Assembly: GCA_964473335.1 (NCBI GenBank)
Contig: CAYYOO010000013.1
Coordinates: 1-28,833 of the forward strand
DNA length: 28,833 bases
From: CAYZTD01 sp964473335
GTDB taxonomy: Archaea; Thermoplasmatota; E2; DHVEG-1
Reading direction: 5' to 3'
The translations under genes were made by a program, and so were the position numbers. Shown piece after piece: positions 23,501-28,833 of this stretch (position 1 is its first letter; every line of letters begins with the position of its first letter). A model generated the notes under the pieces. That model did not search any database. It saw only the letters and a program-made list of their open reading frames with translations, and was not told the DNA's origin.

Positions 23501-23609
23501 TATCAGAATTTTCAGAATCAGCATGAATTACAAAAATATTTAAAAAAAACACAAAACACACTAGGATTACTATTATCTTATTTAATTTCATCTTTAATAA
23601 GTTAAACAT
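20562..23609 (-). CDS. Large secreted cell-surface protein with CARDB and calcium-binding repeats
   Basis: 1015 residues, secreted and anchored in the membrane by its C-terminus. Signal peptide about 1-30 (KKL-type charges, hydrophobic run, cleavage after HA). The outside region has CARDB-type Ig-like modules (about 37-150, 480-600, 605-710 and a related module near 155-255), a WWNENWHYRYLISL-type carbohydrate/peptide-binding-like module (about 258-390), Ig-like repeats (about 730-915), then calcium-binding thrombospondin type 3-like repeats (DTDGDGLSD and DIDSDGYTN). A TM helix (about 988-1006) and RLKKRRITA tail follow. Many N-x-S/T sequons suggest heavy glycosylation. Start at 23609 is set by GAGAGG seven bases upstream; in-frame codons up to 23636 lack such a site. 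Likely an S-layer-associated adhesion or polymer-binding protein. Confidence 0.82.
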   Translation of the reverse strand: MFNLLKMKLNKIIVILVCFVFFLNIFVIHADSENSDNMPDLSIESVDYDQVLTEGIETSFLVNLKNVGNKNISNENLQIFLFKDQIPNSIIFNSSIDSVDIGESISLRIDWTPGFGDDEDHVLKVFFNYNKIFEELSYENNLAVFHVKINKKETELGIDDLDIPERFILNKTSNIKLRISNVGQSTDDTVKAKLKSNLEDDSIILEKKGLDSGQTYAFQFNFTPSNLGVHTLNFEIFVKDDLHDSRSLDVTVSVGNYEWWNENWHYRYLISLEGSGNFSKFFNFTQILNDIGLYSKSFEKDTLRITQYSDDGEFINEVKNFSFNETNGFDNKSNAAGILEWDTNIQSDFKTYLIYFDVFENIGARSSLPENFIGEKSNDIDVIFDDIYESWWIEVLSPSENDIILVGDNINISINSVAKIESSQVFIYHNEDRTHNYTFYLDSSSDKLLFYNDSFSLDKEGNWTIDFICLDYAGLSYNLSYVFYVGQPDLITSDLKVYSKEGKSFSNFYLDDTLNISVDIESILLSLNDVDVTLSIEDNSENSIYNQTREYDFIKNEEKSIYFEWKANISGSLNVNVVVDSSNEIEEKTESNNKISEAIFVKEWSDLVVNSVIFPDYNITEFDKVNIDIVVKNQGLGDAEDSKISLFIEKKSGNNPVMLFDNEVDSGSFNVGSNSSKKVSLIWDSAKAGDFYVGVKIFDINYYRGFFAYTFTSVKTLSVSQVESIPPVINNISIYPDYPVIGQEIVIEANIFDSSNLKNVSINITDPDGSNTFDYMLRTHDDYFEYIYDKTDEIGIYSYEITAIDSSLKNNINIKKGSFEINDDDIKPEIKYIRTDPFVQLAGENLAIYCTCTDNIEVSKIEVNIFSKDNMSVVEEMSFYNGNEYVYNYIYEVPGKYWYYIEAEDESGNKIRSNEEIFWITNDLNDTDGDGLSDMWEDKHGFNRYDPNDAEEDIDSDGYTNLEEFNMGTNPRKDIMLENVAYNIRENIWYLIISSIIFFLIVLIFYRLKKRRITA

Positions 23610-23721
23610 ATTTTTTCCTCTCAATATAGCCCCCAATCTATAAAAATTAATATCTATAAAGTTGTATTTCTATCTTTCTATTTTTTATTAAAATATAAAA
23701 TATCTAAAAAAAATACTTAAT

Positions 23722-23737
23722 CATAAAATATAAAATC
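23722..23737 (+). promoter_or_regulatory. TATA-like element of carbonic anhydrase gene
   Basis: An AT-rich element (CATAAAATATAAAATC) is centred about 33 bases upstream of the ATG at 23765. The 155-base gap to the divergent surface-protein gene contains this and further TATA-like stretches, so the exact element for each direction is not certain. Confidence 0.35.
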
Positions 23738-23764
23738 AAATGGAATATACGTTAAAGGTTTAAA

Positions 23765-24271
23765 ATGATACCAAAAATTGATAAAACATGTTTTGTGGAT
23801 GAATCCGCAGTTATTATCGGAGATGTAGAAATAAAGGAAAAATGTGGAGTTTTTCCAAGCGCAGTCATCAGAGGCGACCAAAACAAAATAACAATAGACG
23901 AAGGATCAAACGTTCAAGACTGTGCAGTAATACATACAGATACAAAACACAAAGTGAAAATCGGAAAAAACGTATCAATAGGTCACAGTGCAATAGTACA
24001 TGGGGCAACAATTGATGATAATGTAATAATCGGTATGAATGCAACTATTATGAATGGTGCAAAAATTGGTAAGGGATCAATAATCGGAGCATGTGCACTA
24101 GTTACAGAAAACAAAAATATTCCAAAAAACAGTTTAGTAGTGGGAATACCAGGAAAAGTAGTAAAACAAGATGAAAAATTCAACACTGCAAGTATCAATA
24201 ATGTCGAAACTTACAAAAGTTTAACAATAAATCATAAAAAAAAGAAATATCCTCATTATAAAAAATTGTAA
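23765..24271 (+). CDS. Gamma-class carbonic anhydrase-like left-handed beta-helix protein
   Basis: 168 residues with hexapeptide repeats (V-x-I-G-x-x patterns from 15 to about 125) forming a left-handed beta-helix trimer. The three zinc/iron-ligand histidines of Cam are conserved: His57 in AVIHTD, His74 in SIGHS and His79 in IVHG; Arg36 and Asp38 (VIRGDQ) and Gln51 (NVQD) match catalytic residues of the CamH/YrdA-type branch, which lacks the long acidic loop of Cam. The C-terminal helix region (137-168) is Lys-rich. Reaction: reversible CO2 hydration, although many CamH-like proteins are inactive or have other acyl functions. Abuts the convergent leuD-like gene with no gap. Confidence 0.85.
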   Translation: MIPKIDKTCFVDESAVIIGDVEIKEKCGVFPSAVIRGDQNKITIDEGSNVQDCAVIHTDTKHKVKIGKNVSIGHSAIVHGATIDDNVIIGMNATIMNGAKIGKGSIIGACALVTENKNIPKNSLVVGIPGKVVKQDEKFNTASINNVETYKSLTINHKKKKYPHYKKL

Positions 24272-24754
24272 TTATTTCTTTTTTAGTTTTTTGCGAGTAT
24301 AATCAAGAAGCCCTCCAGCATCACGTATCTCAAGTATTTTTTTAGGTAGTTTTGGAAAAGAAAAATCTTTTTCTCCAATAGTTAATTGACCTCGATCAAT
24401 ATCAATTTCAACCTTGTCTCCTTTTTTATAAGTCTTGATTGCTTTAGGACATTCAATTAAAATAAGACCTTGGTTAATAGCTGCCCTATAAAATATTCTA
24501 GCAAAACTTTCTGCCACGACTGCTTTTATACCAACAGCTTTAAGTCCAACTACAGGCTGCTCACGACTACTACCACATCCAAAGTTTTTACCTGCAAAAA
24601 TAATATCGCCTGATTCAACATTTTTTGAGAAATTCGAATCAAGATCCTCTAAAAGATGCGGTATGATTTCATCAGGTGTACTACACGTGTAGGTATATTT
24701 TCCTGGAAAAAGCTGATCTGTATTTATATTGTCACCATATTTCCATACTTTCAT
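24272..24754 (-). CDS. Small subunit of 3-isopropylmalate dehydratase/homoaconitase-type hydro-lyase
   Basis: 160-residue swivel-domain partner of the large subunit encoded just upstream (2-base gap). Family signature FGCGSSREQP and KNFGCGS region near 55-65, and VVAESFARIFYRAAINQG in the middle, are intact. The substrate-recognition loop, usually YLRT/YLVY-like in homoaconitase or isopropylmalate isomerase, here reads GKYTYTCST (residues 18-26), a different sequence. Substrate therefore cannot be fixed: isopropylmalate, homocitrate-type, citramalate-type or dimethylmalate-type dehydration are all possible. No leuA or leuB lies in the window. Confidence 0.85.
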   Translation of the reverse strand: MKVWKYGDNINTDQLFPGKYTYTCSTPDEIIPHLLEDLDSNFSKNVESGDIIFAGKNFGCGSSREQPVVGLKAVGIKAVVAESFARIFYRAAINQGLILIECPKAIKTYKKGDKVEIDIDRGQLTIGEKDFSFPKLPKKILEIRDAGGLLDYTRKKLKKK

Positions 24755-24756
24755 AT

Positions 24757-26019
24757 CTATATCACCTCTCTAGGATCGCTAATTTTTCCTTTAAGTGCAG
24801 ATGATGCAACAGTTTCAGGGCTAGATAAATAAATTTCAGCATCCTTACACCCCATGCGTCCCTTAAAATTTCTATTTGCAGTACTTAAACATTTTTCACC
24901 TGGAGCTAAAACCCCTTGATGTGCACCAAGGCAAGGTCCACATCCAGGTGGAAGTATTATCGCGCCAGATCTAACAAGAGTTTCAATATATCCTTTTTCA
25001 ATGGCTTTTTCATATATGTCTCTTGATGCTGGAAGAACAAGGAATCTAACATTTGGATGTATTTTTTTACCTTTTAAAATTTCAGATGCAACTTTTAAAT
25101 CAGATATTCTTCCGTTTGTACATGTTCCTAAAAGGCATTGCTCTATTTCAAGTCCTTCCATCTTGTCAATTGTTTTTACATTATCAACTGTATGTGGACA
25201 TGCAATAACAGGGATGATATCTGATAAATCATATTCAAGTTCATTAATGTAGCATGCATCATTATCAGCATTAATCGGTTTGTAAGACCCGTCTTTTACA
25301 CCAGTTTCTGATAAATATTTTTTTGTTATTTTATCAACGAAAAAAACCGAGTTCTTTGCGCCCATTTCAACACCCATATTTGCAATAGTAAATCTTTCAT
25401 CTATTGAGAATTGGGTTGTATCTCCATGATACTCTACACTGCAATATGTAGCACCAGATGCAGATATATCTCCAATGATATTGAGTATCAAATCTTTAGC
25501 AGATACTCCTGGATTTAGTTTATTTTTTAAATTTATTTTAATGCTCCCTGGAACTTTAAGCCAAGTTTCACCCGTTAGAATCAAAGAAGCAGCCTCAGTT
25601 CTATCTATACCCGATGAAAAAGCACCTACCGCACCATAGGAACAGGTATGAGAATCACTACCTAAAATTAGTTTTCCAGGTAAGCCAAGACCTTTTTCTA
25701 ATACTATCTGATGGCAGATCCCTTCTCCTGCATCAAAAAAATTTTTAATTTTAAATTTTTTTACAAAATCTCTAATTTTTTTATGATTTGTAGCAGTTTT
25801 TTCTGATGCAGCAGGAACAACATGATCAAGAACTATAACTGATAAGTCTTTTGAATATACCCCATATTTACTAAGCTCAGAATCAATTTTTTGAATTATT
25901 GCAGCTGTGTTATCATGGGTCAATAGATGATCAGGTTTTACAGTTACTATTTGACTAGGTTTAACTTCATCTTTTTTACCATATTTTTTAAGTATTTTTT
26001 CAGCAAATGTCTCTCCCAT
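24757..26019 (-). CDS. Large subunit of 3-isopropylmalate dehydratase/homoaconitase-type hydro-lyase
   Basis: 420-residue catalytic subunit with a [4Fe-4S] cluster held by Cys300 (LGTCTNGR), Cys360 and Cys363 (PPGCGPCLG). Other landmarks are HDNTAAII (35-42), DHVVPA (65-70), GEGICHQIV (98-106), GSDSHTCSYGAVGAFSSGIDRTE (120-142) and the ANRNFKGRMG tail (381-390). Start at 26019 (ATG) is preferred: GGGGAG precedes it on the minus strand, whereas an in-frame TTG at 26034 falls in that ribosome site. Forms a heterodimer with the small subunit encoded 2 bases downstream. Possible roles are leucine synthesis or homocitrate-type chain elongation; the small-subunit loop leaves this open. Confidence 0.9.
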   Translation of the reverse strand: MGETFAEKILKKYGKKDEVKPSQIVTVKPDHLLTHDNTAAIIQKIDSELSKYGVYSKDLSVIVLDHVVPAASEKTATNHKKIRDFVKKFKIKNFFDAGEGICHQIVLEKGLGLPGKLILGSDSHTCSYGAVGAFSSGIDRTEAASLILTGETWLKVPGSIKINLKNKLNPGVSAKDLILNIIGDISASGATYCSVEYHGDTTQFSIDERFTIANMGVEMGAKNSVFFVDKITKKYLSETGVKDGSYKPINADNDACYINELEYDLSDIIPVIACPHTVDNVKTIDKMEGLEIEQCLLGTCTNGRISDLKVASEILKGKKIHPNVRFLVLPASRDIYEKAIEKGYIETLVRSGAIILPPGCGPCLGAHQGVLAPGEKCLSTANRNFKGRMGCKDAEIYLSSPETVASSALKGKISDPREVI

Positions 26020-26119
26020 TTTTTTTCTCCCCAAATTTTAGGTGAAAACTTCTATTTTGTAAATTGAATCAAGCAAACCTTATTTAATGGTTTTTTAAGC
26101 TAAATGGAAAAATTATAGG

Positions 26120-26130
26120 AAAAATATAAG
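26120..26130 (+). promoter_or_regulatory. TATA box of pilin-like gene
   Basis: AAAAATATAAG lies 35-45 bases upstream of the pilin-like start codon. The predicted transcription start near 26152 would leave a leader of roughly 10-13 bases that includes GAGGGTG. Confidence 0.4.
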
Positions 26131-26164
26131 TTATATGAATTACATATTATTATGATCGAGGGTG

Positions 26165-27160
26165 ATGAAGGGATTGAAACATAAAATATTTTTTAGAAAT
26201 AATTATGCACTTTCTGGAGTGATAGAGGCTTTGTTATTAATAGGTTTAGTTGCAATAATTCTATCAACAATACAACTTGTTTATATCCCTGAGATAATGA
26301 AACAAAAAGAATATGATCATCTTGATGAAGTGGAAAATCAATTTGCTCATCTTAAATCTGTTATTGAAACTCAATCAATGCTTGGTGTTATTCAATCAAG
26401 CGAACCAATTTCTCATTCTCCAATATCTTCCCCAATAACTCAAGGCAATGATAAATTACCTTATTTTGTCACAAGTCAAACATTGGGCGATATAAAAATT
26501 ATTGATAAAGATAAAGCAAATTCTTTAGACAATAAAATATCTTATATGCCCGGTTTACAAGGTTTAGATTCTGCCGGATATTTAAACGAAATACCCCTAA
26601 CTTCAGCCATATACAGGATGCATAGTATGTATATAGATTACAATCCTAAATATATCTTTGAAGGAGGAGGAATAATTCTAAATCAAACCGGCGGAAAAAA
26701 TGATACAGGTGAAGTTATGAGAGTAAATCCTGCAATGACTGTTGAAAATCAAAGTGAAGCTATCAAGATAAATTATTATGTTCCAGTTTTTGATTGTATA
26801 CCAGGTAAAAACACAACTGCTTATTCAATTGATACCTCTTATATAAGAACAAATTATATCAGCTCCGAAGAACCTACATCTCTCAATATTAATGACCCGG
26901 TTAATCATTATATTAGAATTAAATCAGATCATTTAGATGGATGGAATAACTGTCTTTTAGATCCGGATGATGGATTATTATACAAATATAAAAAATATAT
27001 TAACATAGGATACGATAATCCTTCAAACCCCTCATATATTGAAATATCCCCAAAGCCTGCTTCTGAACAGCCCGATCCTGATAACCCAAAACAGATAATT
27101 GTAGACTTTACTATTGTTGATATAGGCATACAAACTGGTACGGGGACTGTAATTAGCTAG
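26165..27160 (+). CDS. Archaeal pilin-like/DUF7289-type secreted protein
   Basis: 331 residues. After a basic N-terminus (MKGLKHKIFFRNNYA) comes LSGVIEALLLIGLVAIILST, the conserved hydrophobic alpha helix seen in archaeal type IV pilin-related proteins (S-x-V-I-x-A/G-L-L-L), then a heptad-like HLDEVENQFAHLKSVIETQ helix and an outside beta-rich, Ser/Asn/Pro-rich domain with a few sequons and two Cys. Cleavage would be before the hydrophobic stretch by a prepilin-peptidase-like enzyme; the -2 residue is Tyr, not the usual charged residue, so processing is uncertain. Start: GTG at 26162 and ATG at 26165 are adjacent; the ATG is listed. The next gene is a KaiC-like ATPase 103 bases away. Likely surface fibre subunit or pseudopilin. 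Confidence 0.6.
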   Translation: MKGLKHKIFFRNNYALSGVIEALLLIGLVAIILSTIQLVYIPEIMKQKEYDHLDEVENQFAHLKSVIETQSMLGVIQSSEPISHSPISSPITQGNDKLPYFVTSQTLGDIKIIDKDKANSLDNKISYMPGLQGLDSAGYLNEIPLTSAIYRMHSMYIDYNPKYIFEGGGIILNQTGGKNDTGEVMRVNPAMTVENQSEAIKINYYVPVFDCIPGKNTTAYSIDTSYIRTNYISSEEPTSLNINDPVNHYIRIKSDHLDGWNNCLLDPDDGLLYKYKKYINIGYDNPSNPSYIEISPKPASEQPDPDNPKQIIVDFTIVDIGIQTGTGTVIS

Positions 27161-27263
27161 TTTGCTAAATAAGAAAGCTTTTTATTAATCAATTAATATA
27201 GTTCTAAAAATAAGATGATGAAAAAAATATAGTTAATATTCAACTGCAGGTGAAATTAAATAA

Positions 27264-28034
27264 ATGGATGACTCAAAACAAAAAAGTGAAAAAAAAGACA
27301 TACTAAAAACTAAAATTAAGGGTTTTGATGAATTATTTTCAGATAAGGGTATTCCAAAAGGTAGTTCTGTATTAGTTGCAGGTGGACCAGGCACTGGTAA
27401 AAGTACTTTATGTAGAGAGATTTGTTATAATCTAGTTTCAGAAAATAAACACTGTATGTATGTTAGTTTTGAGGAGAGTAAAGAAAGAGTCATTAAAAGT
27501 ATGAAAAAATTTGGCTGGGATATAGATAAATATTTAGAAAATGAAACACTTTTAATTCAAAAAGTAAATCCTCTTGATATTCTAAGGATGAAATTTGGAT
27601 CTATTGGTGGTTCTGGTTCAGCAACAGAATTATCCTACAAAATCAAGCCTCTTATCATACCTAAGGATTTTCATCCAGAAGCTATTTTTGTTGATTCTCT
27701 TACAGCAATTATTGCTGCATCTGTGACAAAGGATAAAAACTACAGGGTTTATCTTCAACAACTTTTCAGCTTCTTTGAAGAAACAGGTGCAACAAGTTTT
27801 CTAATAACTGAAACTGATCCTGTTCCTACTAGATATAGTAAATCAGGTATCGAAGAGTTTCTTGCAGATGGAATTATAGTACTTTATAATGTTAAGCAAA
27901 AAGATTCAAGAAAAAATGCTATTGAAATAATTAAAATGCGTTATGCTAAACATAAAAAAAAGATTTTTTTATTAGAAATCAATGAAAATGGAATAGAAGT
28001 CCATCCAGATAAAATCATTACAATTGAGCCTTAA
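27264..28034 (+). CDS. KaiC/RAD55-like RecA-superfamily ATPase
   Basis: Single-domain RecA-fold ATPase of 256 residues. Walker A GGPGTGKST (40-48), the catalytic-Glu strand end VSFEES (67-72), Walker B IFVDS (141-145), and a C-terminal strand IIKMRYAKHKKKIFLLEIN typical for KaiC-like proteins (KMRxxxH). Archaeal members of this group act in signalling, in archaellum assembly (FlaH) or have unknown roles. The position after a pilin-like protein suggests a link to surface structures, but no other archaellum gene is here. AGGTGA at 27247-27252 serves as ribosome site. Ends seven bases from a small convergent gene. Confidence 0.85.
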   Translation: MDDSKQKSEKKDILKTKIKGFDELFSDKGIPKGSSVLVAGGPGTGKSTLCREICYNLVSENKHCMYVSFEESKERVIKSMKKFGWDIDKYLENETLLIQKVNPLDILRMKFGSIGGSGSATELSYKIKPLIIPKDFHPEAIFVDSLTAIIAASVTKDKNYRVYLQQLFSFFEETGATSFLITETDPVPTRYSKSGIEEFLADGIIVLYNVKQKDSRKNAIEIIKMRYAKHKKKIFLLEINENGIEVHPDKIITIEP

Positions 28035-28035
28035 G

Positions 28036-28059
28036 ATCTTTTAAAGATATCTAAAAGAT
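28036..28059. terminator. Hairpin between convergent genes
   Basis: ATCTTTTA (28036-28043) and TAAAAGAT (28052-28059) are perfect 8-base inverted arms with an 8-base loop. The hairpin starts directly after the KaiC-like stop and overlaps the last codons of the convergent small gene, so it could terminate or insulate both transcripts. Confidence 0.35.
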
Positions 28060-28268
28060 TGAGTATGTCCATCTAATCGTTTTGCACCGTATTTTACTAT
28101 ACATTCCTCAACTTTTTTTATTTGGTTCTTATTTAAACCGGTTCTCTTTAAAATCAGGTTATCATCTTCATCTAATATCTTGAGAATACATGTATCTACA
28201 TCTAATATAGCTTTCATCATTCGTCCTTCTTGCAGCCAGATCCAGATATGTACGTTTTTGCTTGTCAT
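28041..28268 (-). CDS. Small hypothetical protein between two KaiC-like ATPases
   Basis: 75 residues from ATG 28268, or 58-59 from the internal MM pair near 28217-28222. The product looks like a folded mini-protein: strand VHIWIWLQEG, strand AILDVDTCILKILDEDDNLI, then helix NKNQIKKVEECIVKYG. GGTG lies six bases before the upstream ATG and AGAAGGA before the internal one, so the start is not settled; a TATA box (ATTTATATAG, minus strand near 28308-28317) fits the longer form with a short leader. Unknown family. Position between two KaiC/RAD55-like ATPases, divergent from the second, is the only functional hint. Confidence 0.5.
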   Translation of the reverse strand: MTSKNVHIWIWLQEGRMMKAILDVDTCILKILDEDDNLILKRTGLNKNQIKKVEECIVKYGAKRLDGHTQSFRYL

Positions 28269-28348
28269 ATTGACACCTGATTTATCTTCATATATAATTT
28301 TATTTTACTAACTATATAAATATTTCTATACAATTCTTATCTATAATA

Positions 28349-28378
28349 ATAATTATTTATAAACAATCAAATAATTAT
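28349..28378. repeat. AT-rich 10-bp inverted repeat in divergent promoter region
   Basis: ATAATTATTT (28349-28358) and AAATAATTAT (28369-28378) form perfect 10-base arms around a 10-base loop. It sits in the 170-base gap between the small hypothetical gene and the second KaiC-like gene. A GTAATA direct repeat (28393-28398 and 28405-28410) lies just after. Such AT-only arms arise readily by chance here, so an operator role is tentative. Confidence 0.3.
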
Positions 28379-28438
28379 CTGAAAAAAACAAAGTAATAGA
28401 TAACGTAATATACCTTAATTTATATATCAGAAGATGGT

Positions 28439-28833
28439 ATGCAAGATTTTAATAGTATACAACAAAAGGGATGCAAATTAGAACGAGTTAAAACAGGTAT
28501 TGAAGGTCTAGACAATCTAATACAAGGTGGTTTTCCAAAAAAGTCAATTACTCTTGTATCTGGACCCCCTGGCGGAGGAAAAAGTATATTCTGCTTTCAA
28601 TTTTTGTATGAAGGCATGAAAAACAATGAAAAATGCCTCTTTTTAAGCCTTGATAAAAAATCCGAAGGATTGATAACTCAAGCAAGAGAACTAAATATTG
28701 ATTTTCAGCAGGGTATTGAACAGCAAGTGGTAAAATTTCTATATCTGGATATCAACAAAAAATTTGTCTATGAAAAGATGACAGATGAAATCCTTTCAAA
28801 TAATTACAATAGAATAGTACTTGATTCAATAAC
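28439..28833 (+). CDS. KaiC/RAD55-like ATPase, N-terminal part (cut by window end)
   Basis: The first 131 residues of a second RecA-fold ATPase are visible; the gene continues past the end of the window. It opens with KLERVKTGIEGLDNLIQGGF, the classical KaiC-domain start, then Walker A GPPGGGKS (42-49), followed by LFLSLDKKSEG in place of the usual FEE motif, and IVLDSI (126-131) at the Walker B strand. The ATG at 28439 has no strong ribosome site and a TATA-like stretch only about 12-20 bases upstream, so promoter position is unclear. No upstream in-frame start exists before a stop codon. It differs enough from the first copy that they are not a recent duplication. Confidence 0.85.
   Translation, partial: MQDFNSIQQKGCKLERVKTGIEGLDNLIQGGFPKKSITLVSGPPGGGKSIFCFQFLYEGMKNNEKCLFLSLDKKSEGLITQARELNIDFQQGIEQQVVKFLYLDINKKFVYEKMTDEILSNNYNRIVLDSI

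Noticed and set aside
1..28833. CRISPR array, tRNA, rRNA or insertion sequence
   Set aside because: No regularly spaced repeats, cloverleaf-like segment, or transposase-like frame was seen; gaps are short and AT-rich.

Overview
The window is from an AT-rich archaeal chromosome (roughly 30% GC or less by eye). Archaeal origin is well supported. Archaea-typical genes present are MptE-type pterin pyrophosphokinase, a DUF373 membrane protein, class I CCA-adding enzyme, ThpR, archaeosine synthase ArcS, a zinc-ribbon membrane protein and KaiC/RAD55-like ATPases. Many operons start with a TATA box about 25-30 bases before the first ATG (leaderless transcripts), while internal genes often carry GAGG/GGTGA ribosome sites. 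A Thermoplasmatota-like lineage (for example an uncultured marine benthic group) is my best guess, from the mix of a bifunctional PurH, CARDB surface protein with C-terminal calcium repeats, and RAD55-like ATPases. That placement is inference. No rRNA, tRNA, CRISPR array or insertion sequence was seen.

Layout. 1-1841 (minus): mptE and a DUF373 membrane protein. 1842-2157: gap with a palindrome and a doubtful tiny ORF. 2158-3840 (plus): an EamA transporter and AlaX. 3845-4439 (minus): MobB followed by an unlisted 49-residue protein. 4440-5414: inverted repeats and a second EamA transporter. 5605-7386 (plus): a membrane-anchored SUOX-like protein, a small kinase and a hypothetical protein. 7433-12085 (plus): a six-gene tungstoenzyme operon. 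12090-13004 (minus): UbiA prenyltransferase. 13130-20029 (plus): ThpR, PAP2 phosphatase, CCA-adding enzyme, RNase H-fold protein, PurH and ArcS. 20026-23609 (minus): a 1015-residue CARDB surface protein and a zinc-ribbon membrane protein. 23765-24271 (plus): gamma-class carbonic anhydrase. 24272-26019 (minus): LeuC/LeuD-type hydro-lyase. 26165-28833: pilin-like secreted protein, KaiC-like ATPase, small convergent gene, and a second KaiC-like ATPase cut by the window end.

The most interesting block is 7433-12085, probably with 5605-6252. It encodes an aldehyde:ferredoxin-oxidoreductase family protein with unusual Fe-S and pterin motifs, a four-motif polyferredoxin, a multi-pass membrane protein with a CxxCxxC motif, an exported SUOX-like domain protein bearing a CxxCH motif, and a dedicated ThiF/ThiS-type sulfur-carrier pair. 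Read together, it looks like a membrane-linked tungstopterin (or molybdopterin) redox module whose outside component is a shrunken sulfite-oxidase-type domain. MobB and MptE elsewhere in the window fit pterin-cofactor metabolism, but only MobB is clearly Mo/W-related.
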